Assembly (NCBI GenBank): GCA_963556195.1
Contig: OY744546.1
Coordinates: 67,816,803 to 67,880,802 of the forward strand
Reading direction: 5' to 3'
Length of the DNA stretch: 64,000 bases
DNA from: Sepiola atlantica
Lineage: Eukaryota > Mollusca > Cephalopoda > Sepiida > Sepiolidae
Shown here: positions 54,721 through 64,000 of the stretch, one piece after another
Position numbering within the stretch: position 1 is the stretch's first letter
Layout: every line of letters begins with the position of its first letter
Notes under the pieces: generated by a model
What the model was told of the DNA's origin: nothing
Database searches by the model: none
Seen by the model: the letters and a program-made list of their open reading frames with translations, nothing else
Position numbers and translations under genes: made by a program

Positions 54721-55883
54721 GTCCTTAAAAAACGTACAAAAATCAGACACTCTCTAAATACAGAATCATGCTCTGTGTTACATTTTCTTTGCTAATATTA
54801 AGGTCATCATTGTAGGTGATGTTACCCATTAGCGCGTAACATTGTTTTCTTAATTTCAGACGGATAATTAACTATATTTCAGCACTATTTGTATTTTACA
54901 GAGCTATATCTAAAGTCTGTGATAAAGTTTAGAGCGTTTTTTTGTTCAAAAATTACATTTACTAGCTGATTTGTATTGGAACAACTAATGTCTTAGTTTT
55001 CATTATACCTTGCAAAACTAAAGTGGAATAATACTATCAGTTTCATGTATTCTTCAATAAAAAATGTTCGCTACGAAGTCCATATAATTAACGCATATCT
55101 TTATAAATAGCATATATAAATAAGTATTCAATAAAATCAAATGCATATTTTACATTCATTGTGTTATAATATAATATTCTATTTACTAAAAACAAATTCA
55201 ACAGAGAAAACTTGGTCAGTAACGCGTTTATTTATGGATCTTATTAAGACGGTAAGAACGGATACACTGTACGGCATTCATAATAACATTGTCATATATC
55301 TATAGAAATGTGATAAATAATGGTTGGCAATGCATTAAATAGACAGTGATTACTTGAAGGAGAAAGTATATAGAGTTTCGCTTCGTAGCAATTATTTTAG
55401 ACAACAGTCCCGGTATTCTTAGAACAATCTAGTCTGACTATATCATAACAAACGTTCATAACACACATTTGTTTTCATAGCTTTCTGGAAATCACTTATC
55501 TTCTATATAATACTTGAGTTTTTCTTCAAAATAATGTATAAATGTGTTCATAAATTTATAAATTACTATTGTCAATAATTTTCAGATCGATGAAATCATT
55601 ATAATTAAAACAAAGAAATATTCTAAGATGACCCCGTCTGACTTATAACGAATAAGGCATTCCGATTGGCGCCATTTCTGAATATTTAATAATCATATTC
55701 AGCTAATGCCAACATTGCACATTTATTTCGTCGAATATTAATATAGCCATCTTGACAATCGTGATAGTTTTCAATAATATACTATATGTCTACATAAAAA
55801 AATTACTTTGATATAAATGTCGTATAATAACCTAAACGTTCGATCTTTTGCAACATTAAAACTAGATTTGCAACGTATATGTA
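54721..55883. other. Gene-free stretch
   Basis: No gene or known repeat recognised. Confidence 0.45.
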
Positions 55884-56236
55884 TTTACTCATCTGCAGGA
55901 GTTAGGCACAAGGCCAGTTTTCTCTTACTCCCACAAGTAAGATGTGACCACAGCTTGGATCGAGTAAGTGGGGTTTGAAAAGCCAGCGCCCGAGAAAGTG
56001 GGCACTCTGGCCATTAAAAATTGCCTGGGCAGCCCCGTCGGCATTCCCCGATAGGAGCGCCTCAAGCAGTAAGCAATAAACTTACTCCTCCCCTAAAGAG
56101 GGGAGGCGAAGCCTGGGAGGGTGGACCTCCTAGAACTGCACAGGACAAACCCACAGACAGGTGGAATCAAGCACCGAAGGACAAGACGACATCCGTCTAT
56201 AGGGTGCAGTATCCATCGGAACAGATACTACACTTA
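55884..56236 (-). mobile_element. U2 snRNA-headed SINE, copy 5
   Basis: Same body as copies 2 and 3, including the gcccactttctcgggcgct segment. The head is cut at gtagtatctgttccgatgg, so only about 15 nt of U2 remain. Most diverged copy. Confidence 0.83.
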
Positions 56237-56779
56237 CTTCCTAGCGTGCCAGATTATTTCTTTTTGGTATAATTTGACTAATTCCTACCAACCCTTGTAG
56301 ATTAAATAACATACTCTCGTCGAGATTTCGTATTGATTCCAAAGTTCGATATAAATATTATCGAGTTTAAAAACATGTATTAGCAGAAGGTTGGAAGAGA
56401 GATCGACCAAAACGTTGTGTACATTACAATTAATATGGAAATAACAACATTTTAACGAATCTCACTTCAGACGACGTCTATGTGCAGTTTTTCAAACTTG
56501 GCAGTCTTAATGCATACTGGACTATATTTACCCTCTGGATGTTCTTTCGGCAGCCTCATAGCTTTCACGTCCTCTACTCTGTCCCTAAGAGCTCACTGTG
56601 ATAGAGTGAGCTTTCTAACAAAGGGTTAACAATTCTGTTCCTCAGGTCGGTTGATAATTAGAGTAAGCTGTAAGTAGAGATGACTTGAGAACGTGGTATT
56701 TCCCCTATCTGTGTTACCATGCGATCCGGTCCCAAGGTAAAATGACTCATTTTTCGTTACATTTATATGTATATGTGCT
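56237..56779. other. Gene-free stretch
   Basis: No gene or known repeat recognised. Confidence 0.45.
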
Positions 56780-57025
56780 GTATACGGCATAACCACGTTA
56801 ACACATCGGTTTCTGTTAAGTCACCGAAGTTAAGCGATATTGAGCTAGGGCAGTACTGAAATTGGTGACCATTTGGGAATACCAAGGTTTTGTAGTTGCT
56901 CCATACCTGTCGCAGCATTATTTGCAGTCGTCCTGGATGTCCCCTTGCCACTGAAATCAAGCAATGCCGACTCAGAAAATATGTGCTTTGGGAATGCTCA
57001 ACACTTGCTAGTCAATTACACACAC
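56780..57025 (+). mobile_element. 5S rRNA-derived SINE (SINE3 type)
   Basis: 56780-56898 follows 5S rRNA from end to end: tacggcataaccacgtta, tcaccgaagttaagcgatat (internal A-box region), ggtgaccatttgggaatacc (C-box region) and a final tgtag. The following body (gcagtcgtcctgg, ttgccactgaaatcaagcaa, tgccgactcag) recurs without the head at 31503-31687. It ends in an (AC)n run. Sequence changes in the helices and the fused body mean it is a SINE, not a 5S gene. Confidence 0.88.
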
Positions 57026-58544
57026 ACACACAAACCTGTTATGTGCTGATGACGAAAGTCCTTTTCCGAGCTCTATTGTGCACACCATCACTATATTATC
57101 TAAAGTATTTTGTACACATAATCAAAATCATATCGGTTGGTATGTAAAAGCAAGTTCTCGTTTACCAAACTTCTCGTGGTTTGCTGTCGACTTGTTTAAA
57201 TATAAACCTATTTTCTCAGTCCAATAACATGATTTGCAGTATTATTTTTCGTTTCACTCCCAAAAATTAGTTCACGTATTTGACGATAACGCATCGGATT
57301 ATGCGATGCATCACCGCTGGTGAATAAAACTATTTGATACAACATGTTTTCTACCAGAATGTGAATTATAAATTACATTTAACTTACATAATGTATATGC
57401 TTTTAATGTTAAATAGCGAAAACCATTACTTACATTTAAAACTTCGTGTGACACCTAAGTATCAGAGGTGACACCCAGAACGGAATCTAATGAAATTGAC
57501 GTGTCTTCCGGACGGTAATAATTTTGGATTATTCTGAAAACACATTAAGCAGAGAATATGTGTAAAATGGCCCCGTCTCTAGTTGGGGGCACGTAATTTA
57601 GCTAAGTGTAACGAGACAAGCTATCTGGTCATCTATTAGTATGTTTCTCAAGTAACCAGGCTCTCTGTTGTTTAATACACTTTATAAATTGACATAAGCG
57701 TCGAAGTTATGTTGTAAACAGACAATTTAGAAAATGGCTTCTCGACAAACAAGTGCATAATGGTGAATGCAGGCCTCCGTAAGTTAAAACGTAACATCAA
57801 CCGTTGTAATCCACGAAATGACTAATTGATCTAGCATTAATGTTTCCTATTAACACTCCGTACAGATAAAAGTTATATTTTGCAAAGTGTTTGCTACTTG
57901 CTTGGCTTTTATTAAACCCATTAAAGACTGGTTCACATACGACGAATATCTAATGTTGCAGACGAATATATCGATTTTTGTTTGATTTTTACAAACTTTT
58001 CAATATTGATTATTGTTATCGATCTTTCTAATAGACAGTCAATTATCCATTTGCAAAATATGTCGATAAAGTGATTTTGTATTAAAAAAGAGAATATTTA
58101 CGCTATCTGAAAAAAATTGATACCAATATGGGCGACGTATGATTAAGTAATGCTAATTTGGCGACTGTGCAGTATAGTTAACAATTGCAAAAAAAGTGAA
58201 CAAACAATAGACCACAAATAACTTAAACCAAACGCAAAATAATTTATTTTGCCTTTTTTGTATTATTTCTACGTGTGTTTACTCATTGTAATATGTATCA
58301 TCTTTTACCTTGAAAACAATGCGTGCTTTCCTACATTGTCGACAATTTTCTTAAATTTGACGGAAATTTCAGGTTGAAAACATGATGATGATGATGATGA
58401 TGTAGATGATGATGATATAAACCCTAATCCGATTGGCAACCACCCACCGACTAACGATTACGCTTCCATTTAACCTCTTTAGAAAATATATTTACTATTT
58501 CTTAACCTTGAAATTCGTGGCCACGTACCCCGAAAATTGTCGGC
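57026..58544. other. Gene-free stretch
   Basis: An ATG-trinucleotide microsatellite at 58382-58417. No gene recognised. Confidence 0.45.
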
Positions 58545-59430
58545 AATATTAGAATGCACACAATCTTTTTCTGACATCCAACTAACCCACACTGGAACTT
58601 TCTCACGGCAAACTCTATCTAAGAAACATACTAACCACACACCCGAACCCTGCTCCCTGAACAATTACCCTATCTCCAACACTAATCTATGCCACCGCAC
58701 CAACTGTGTATACAAACTACAGTGCACCAAATGCAACAGATTCTACATAGGAAACACAACAAGACCACTACACTTACGCATCAAAAAGCATATGAACGCC
58801 CGTTTATCGTCTTTTCACAAGCGTACATCATTATGCTACACTACTCAACGTGAGATTTACGTTTCTATCCTTGTGTCTGTCAGAAACATTTGGGACCTAA
58901 GAATCACAGAATTGAGCCTCATCAGATTAAACCCCTCACTCAAGCAGCGTCACGAGCTCCACTCACCGTTAATTCTATATTAATCTTCCCTCTCATCTAC
59001 TAACCAACCTTCATATCTAACATTTATTATATTTCATTTCCACCATTTCATTCTCCCTATTATTTGCATCATTACTAACCTCCCATGTTAAGTCATCAAC
59101 TACTACCATCACCACACACTCAAACAATCAAGTAGGTTCCTCCCCATATGAATATTCATCTACACACACATTAAGCCACATGATAATAATAATCACCACT
59201 TGTAACCAAAAACCATAATCAGGCTAATCTTACAATTCAACCTAAATAATCTACTTCATAACAATGGCATTGTTAATTAATTAATTTAAATACGTATAAA
59301 CTCTATACAGATAATATACAAATATAGAAAGAAAAAATAAATATAATAAATAAATATAATCAATAAATATATAAAGAAATAAAAAACATTAAATAAAGAA
59401 ATAAAAAGAAGAGAAAATAAAGAATAAATA

Positions 59431-59490
<60 letters not shown>

Positions 59491-60295
59491 CTTAATACAC
59501 AGACTTCTACCGACTGAATTCATAAATTCGAATTCAAAACCCAATTTAATAACAGGCAGAAGTATTCCTCTTACACTGTTTAAAATACCTGCATTTAACT
59601 AGATTAATTTTAGTTTAAACTTAATTTAAAATCCTATAATAAGTAACATATTACTTTAATTCGATAAACTAATTTAATGAAACTCACAATTAATAATACT
59701 TTTTGAATATATGATAAGCAATTGATCTATTAAAATCTTGAATAATAACAATGAGAGATTAATTACTTTATATTAAACAATACGAAATTAAAACAACAAC
59801 ACACGGAAACAAATAAAAAAATGTTATATCAAAACTAACAGTTAATTAATCACCATACAATAACTGTTATTTATCTAATATTACACACATATTTTGGAAC
59901 ATTAAATTTATAGACATAACATAACTTTAAAACTTATTGATGTTTATTCGCTGCGGGACTGGTTTGCCCCTACCCTATTCTCTGGCATTTATCTTTGTAG
60001 ATTCTCTGCACAGACAGAGTTTTCCTTTGGTGTTTATTAGGTTTGATAAAAGGAAGTTTCCTTTTTCCTGAAATATTAAATAAATGTTTTTTAATAATCA
60101 TCTGGACAACACACAAACAGTTAACACCACACTTGCTGTTATGTAATTTTTTTTTAATAGTAAGTCCTATTTCGATTTATTATTTTTGTTCCTTCATGCT
60201 TATAATCTACCCGGCACTTTGCATTGCCCTCAGCCTATTTAAAACATACTACTTCTATTCCCAGCAATGTTTCAAGCAACCTACAATTCCCTCCC
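58545..60295 (+). mobile_element. 5'-truncated Penelope-like element C
   Basis: From about 58573 it follows the intact PLE: C-terminal GIY-YIG region to 58983, then a 3'UTR with recognisable blocks (ttcctccccatatgaa near 59137, attagattaatt-type runs), then a pseudo-LTR at about 59940-60295. That pseudo-LTR has tgctgttatgtaa, agtaagtcctatttcgattt, cattgccctcagcct and cccagcaatgtttcaagcaa. A (TA)n tract at 59438-59486 interrupts the 3'UTR, and the element ends at CT/TA repeats at 60296. Clearly older than copies A and B. Confidence 0.82.
58573..58983 (+). pseudogene. PLE GIY-YIG endonuclease fragment (copy C)
   Basis: Reads DIQLTHTGTFSRQ, then KHTNHTPEPCSLNNYPIS, then CVYKLQCTKCNRFYIGNTT and LHLRIKKHMNAR. 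It is alignable to the intact PLE protein (NIQLTHTGTSLRQ and CVYKLQCNKCKKFYIG) along its whole length. The frame is open to the natural stop, with the GIY-YIG half-motifs and the CTKC Cys pair kept, but the entire RT domain is missing. A non-functional remnant unless used by a host gene, for which there is no sign. Confidence 0.85.
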
Positions 60296-60308
60296 TCCCC
60301 TCTCTCTA

Positions 60309-60359
<51 letters not shown>

Positions 60360-60505
60360 ATACGTCTTAATACGTGTTATTATGATTAATACTTTGTTAT
60401 TAGTTTCCACATTTTTAAAATTTTAAATCCATGAGTTCAATTACTAATAGACGAGTATACACAGGCCCCTTAATGTTAGTCTATACACATGCATACATAT
60501 AATGA

Positions 60506-60584
<79 letters not shown>

Positions 60585-60610
60585 ATCCCTCTCTCTCCCC
60601 CCTCTATCCT

Positions 60611-60681
<71 letters not shown>

Positions 60682-60683
60682 AA

Positions 60684-60726
<43 letters not shown>

Positions 60727-60796
60727 TATATATATGTATATATAGTTGTAGTTGGAAATGTTTAAAATCTCAAGTGGTCTTAAATGTTTGATTAAG

Positions 60797-60856
<60 letters not shown>

Positions 60857-60870
60857 TATATATATATATG
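60296..60870. repeat. Compound CT / TA / ATCT microsatellites
   Basis: CT at 60296-60321, TA at 60322-60361, ATCT at 60509-60554, TA to 60582, CT at 60611-60637, TA at 60638-60730 and 60800-60861. Confidence 0.93.
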
Positions 60871-61169
60871 TGTATATATACATTAATAGTCTGCGTTAGA
60901 CATAGCATTACTATGACACTTTAATCTACAAACTCAATGTTTGACAATAGATAGACAGTGTTTTATTTTAATAATTTTTTTTTGCTTATATATTCTGTTA
61001 TCACTCAATCACATACTCCTGCATGTGCACTCATGTATATATGTACACAGATATATAATGCTAAACACTGCTGTAATAATATTATGTTATCAGGTATTGT
61101 GATCATAGAAACAATATTATAAAGATGAAGTGTAATTTAGTCAAAGATGAGTTCAAATATCATATGAAA
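60871..61169. other. Gene-free stretch
   Basis: No gene recognised. Confidence 0.4.
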
Positions 61170-61664
61170 AAGTAGATATAAAAGGGTGTTATATACTTTA
61201 GGGGAATTACATTTTCGTCTGTTTATTATCGAATGCTTATGTCTAGAAATCGAGATTGCTTCGAAAATTCGAAAATTTACTTTTTTTTCTGACAGATAAA
61301 AAGTGCAGACATTGAAATTCCGTTGTGCGTTATTACATGAGCTAATCTGCTTGTGGCAGAACATATACGAGTATTCCCATGTCATTTAATGCTCTGGTGC
61401 AAAGGTCTTACTGTACCTTTATAAAGAAGCTATGGCAATTAGTACATTGTGCATTGGTAACTATATCAGTGCGATGACACAACCATGTGTCGGAAACAAT
61501 GCAATTGCTCATGAAGCACGATTCGAAAGTGGGGTTCATGTGTTTTTTTAAGTAGATATCGTTGCAAGTAGGTGCTAATATGCGTGAGTTAGATATATGA
61601 TATCGTTTTGTGTATTTTATATATAATGTATACGTATGCACAAATATATATATTGTATGTATAT

Positions 61665-62051
61665 ACAGGGTGGGCCAAAATAAGGGTCCTATCTTTAAAT
61701 TTGAATAACTTGAATTTGAATAACTTCCACAAAATAAAAGTTAAACCCACCAAACTTTATGTGTGTGTAGACTGACCCTTGCGTGATTTTTTGAAATAAA
61801 CAAAACAAATTTTAGCCGAAAAACACTTCTTAAAACTTACAAAAACTAAAGTATTGTTTTTTACACTGTTTTGAGTTTTTTAAGCAAAAATAATGTTTTC
61901 TAAATGAGGGTACGTTCCTTAGGGCTAATACGGCTCATGCTTGCTTCGGAAGGGGTCCTTTACTTATTCAAAAAAAAAGAATTTAAAAAAATCAATAAAT
62001 AAAAAAGTTATGAATTTTTAAAAATAGGACCCTTATTTTTGCCCACCCTGT
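61665..62051. mobile_element. mariner-type MITE, copy 1, about 387 bp
   Basis: Ends TACAGGGTGGGCCAAAATAA and the inverted TTATTTTTGCCCACCCTGTA, with TA target site. Terminal repeats include agggtcctat / ataggaccct. Inserted in decayed PLE D. No transposase. Confidence 0.88.
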
Positions 62052-62773
62052 ATATGATATCGTTTTGTGTATTTCGTACAAAAGCTAACCTGACATAGAA
62101 AAAAGATTCAGTTAGAAAGTATTGTAAATCGCGTGATGTCTACGTCCTTTAGTGTTATTGAGGGGCTATGGTAGATTCTTGTGGAAGATATTTTGTCAGC
62201 AGTTTTGGAGTATTTTGTTTCTATACATTTAATCTATGTGTGTACCCTAATTTACTTTTTAGGGATAAAGAAAATGTATAGCGTATAAACAGTTTCCTAA
62301 ATAATTCAATGTATATAAATGAATGATCAGTTATGTTGAGATTAAAATCGTGAAAAGAGAGAGAGAGAGATGGAGAGAGATAGAGAGAGCGCCAGACAGT
62401 GATTAGCAGGTGTGGTCTGTTTTGTAAAACCTATTAATATTTTAGTGGATTTATTACGATAAGATGCGAGGAAAGGAATACTGTCTATATAGCCCGTGGA
62501 AAAATACGCACAATAAGCAGGTGCTATTACTTGTTGTCCATGTCGATCAGTGCATGTAATATATAGAAGACCAAAAGGGCAAGAACCCATGGGTAAACAT
62601 GTGATTTGCTTACATGTGAGTAGTTAGAAATGGCGACAATGATGCGGAAGAGTTAGTATATGTCTGCGAGTGTTATCTCAAAAGAGTCGATGTTACTGAA
62701 TTATATGAGGTCAGTGATGAGATCAATTGCAGGGTGGGCGGGTATGGAAGTATAGAAAGAAACGACGTAGATA

Positions 62774-63159
62774 CAGGGTGGGCAAAAATAAGGGTCCTAT
62801 TTTTAAAAATTCATAACTTTTTTATTTATTGATTTTTTTATTTTTTTTTTTAGAATAAGTAAAGGACCCCTTCCGAAGCAAGCATGAGCCGTATTAGCCC
62901 TAAGGAACGTACCCTCATTTAGAAAACATTATTTTTGCTTAAAAAACTCAAAACAGTGTAAAAAACAATACTTTAGTTTTTGTAAGTTTTAAGAAGTGTT
63001 TTTCGGCTAAAATTTGTTTTGTTTATTTCAAAAAATCTCGGAAGGGTCAGTCTACACACACATAAAGTTTGGTGAGTTTAACTTTTATTTTGTGGAAGTT
63101 ATTCAAATTCAAGTTATTTAAATTTAAAGATAGGACCCTTATTTTGGCCCACCCTGTAC
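62774..63159. mobile_element. mariner-type MITE, copy 2, inverted relative to copy 1
   Basis: Nearly the same sequence as 61665-62051 on the opposite strand (for example cttcggaaggggtccttt in copy 1 against aaaggaccccttccgaag here). TA target site. Also inserted within or at the edge of PLE D. The two copies could pair as a long hairpin. Confidence 0.9.
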
Positions 63160-63254
63160 TAACAATGTATTTGGTCAGACGCACATGTTGATGTTAAAGC
63201 AAGTTTAATATCTCAAGAATGCAATATTATTCATTTAGACAGTCAAGTACTTAC

Positions 63255-63600
63255 ATCATCATCATCAATTTAACATCCATTTTACATGCTGGCATATGTT
63301 GGTTTGGCGCTTTAAGAAATTGACTTCCAAACTAACCTATCTTTGGCCAAGTCATTATTTATCCCTCTTTCTCTCAAATCTATCCTTATAACTTATTCAC
63401 ATGTTTTCTTTGGCCTTTCCCTGGGAACAGAACCTCAACTGTTCTATGTCTACTGACCCAAGAACTCTCATCCATTCTTATCAACGTGGCCATACCATCG
63501 AAGTATCCTGTTCTGCACACATCTCCCTATACTGTCCAGATTTAATCTTCCTCTGAAGTCATCAGATCTAAGCCTGCCCTTAAGACTAACATTACACATC
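63255..63600. mobile_element. Dispersed cephalopod-type repeat (SINE or LINE tail)
   Basis: Begins catcatcatcatcaattta and continues acatccattttacatgctgg catatgttgg, a head I know as very common in octopus and other cephalopod genomes (usual form ttccatgctggcatgggttgg). The body is C/T-rich with tttggcctttccctgggaac and ccataccatcgaagtatcct. No frame. This is one of the main supports for the taxon call. Confidence 0.65.
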
Positions 63601-63815
63601 CATTGTATCAAATCGATATAAAATACTGATGTTTAATTCAGAAAATCATAGATTACAAAATTAGTATTGTATACTTGTTGACTTTCCAAAAGGATATCAG
63701 CACTCCCCCCCCCTGCTGTGTGATACAATGTTTAATGTGCATATTGTAAAAATCGATTACAAATTAGTACTCCTTAGCTAAAATGTACTTGCATGGTCTT
63801 TTACCTTCAAATTAT
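63601..63815. other. No feature recognised
   Basis: A C9 run at 63706. AT-rich otherwise. Confidence 0.4.
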
Positions 63816-63857
63816 CATCCTGATGAAGTATTAAATTAAAGATAGAAAGGTTAATGA
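63816..63857 (+). ncRNA. Degenerate hammerhead-like motif
   Basis: Plus strand ATC CTGATGA AGTATT...AAAGAT A GAAAGGTTAATGA lines up block by block with the minus-strand motif at 31783-31828. It keeps CTGATGA, but helix II is weak and helix III has no loop. The flanking acttgcatg and aattatcatc also match that family. Predicted inactive. Confidence 0.35.
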
Positions 63858-64000
63858 ACAATATCTCTTGTTTTTTTTTAATTTCCCATATACGTTTATT
63901 TATGTATGTATATTATATTACATTTACGAATATGTGTGTGTATACTCAGCTATCAGTGGTTAAATGTATTTGCATTTCGTATAGTTACAGTTAATTAAAA
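63858..64000. other. No feature recognised
   Basis: AT-rich, with T9 and short TATG repeats. Confidence 0.4.

Larger units (their letters stand above)
61170..63200 (-). pseudogene. Heavily decayed Penelope-like element D, with two MITEs in it
   Basis: Minus strand, in order. Near 62760-62700: FYTSIPAHPAIDLITDLI, matching LYTSIPAHPAIDLITDHI of the intact PLE. Near 62590: PMGSCPFGLLYITC, matching PMGSSLSGLLAITY. Near 62340: HDFNLNITDHSFIYIE, matching LDFNLNITEDGSIHTN. Then, beyond the MITE at 61665-62051, SCFMSNCIVSDTWLCHRT and QCTNCHSFF (endonuclease Cys region), and SSCNNAQRNFNVC and RIFEAISISR at the C-terminus. Many stops and frameshifts; the catalytic YIDD region is now YIDS and the GIY-YIG half-motif is lost. 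The oldest PLE in the window. Confidence 0.8.

Noticed and set aside
56780..56898. Functional 5S rRNA gene
   Set aside because: Several changes in helices and fusion to a SINE body with an (AC)n tail.

Overview
This is a window of AT-rich animal DNA, most likely from a cephalopod and probably an octopus. The taxon call is inference. It rests on the very many long (TA)n tracts, a dispersed repeat at 63255-63600 of a type I know from octopus genomes, TTAGGG-type telomeric repeats at 5858-6072, and genes split by introns. There is no prokaryotic or organellar content. Nearly everything recognisable is repetitive DNA. The only convincing piece of a host gene is one exon at 49400-49897 (end of a 5'UTR plus the start of a seven-transmembrane receptor). 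A second possible exon lies at 37286-37376 on the minus strand.

Layout. 1-2.6 kb: two decayed LINE 3' ends, one split by 1.07 kb of pyrimidine-rich tandem repeat. 2.6-12.9 kb: gene-poor DNA with (TA)n tracts, an interstitial telomere-like block, a possible solo LTR and several foldbacks. 12.9-17.9 kb: a 5-kb DNA transposon with 17-bp terminal inverted repeats and a perfect 8-bp target duplication, carrying a decayed multi-exon hAT-like transposase gene. 19.1-21.1 kb: a mariner-type MITE and a LINE reverse transcriptase fragment. 22.2-31.4 kb: two intact, apparently identical Penelope-like elements (PLEs) head to head, forming a 9.2-kb near-perfect palindrome between (TA)n tracts. 31.5-49 kb: a mosaic of SINEs (U2 snRNA-headed, 5S rRNA-related, tRNA-headed), a hAT MITE with a nested U2 SINE, mariner MITEs, LINE fragments and foldbacks. 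At 46721-47252 there is a tandem repeat carrying a tRNA-like promoter and type I hammerhead ribozymes. 49.4-49.9 kb: the receptor exon. 51.75-54.72 kb: exactly 18 copies of a 165-bp satellite with a higher-order pattern. 55.9-57.0 kb: a U2 SINE and a 5S SINE. 58.5-63.2 kb: two more PLE copies, one 5'-truncated and one heavily decayed and invaded by mariner MITEs.

How the parts may work together. PLEs encode a reverse transcriptase and a GIY-YIG endonuclease, and published work links PLEs to hammerhead ribozymes and proposes them as drivers of small ribozyme-bearing retroelements (retrozymes). This window holds an apparently intact PLE, a 341-nt tandem unit built like a retrozyme with a Pol III-type promoter, and two hammerhead-like relics of another family. 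About eight foldback sequences sit against (TA)n tracts, just as the PLE palindrome does. I infer that one PLE-type machinery inserting at (TA)n, with a tendency to give inverted dimers, may explain several of these. Hairpin-driven rearrangement or assembly artefact are real alternatives.
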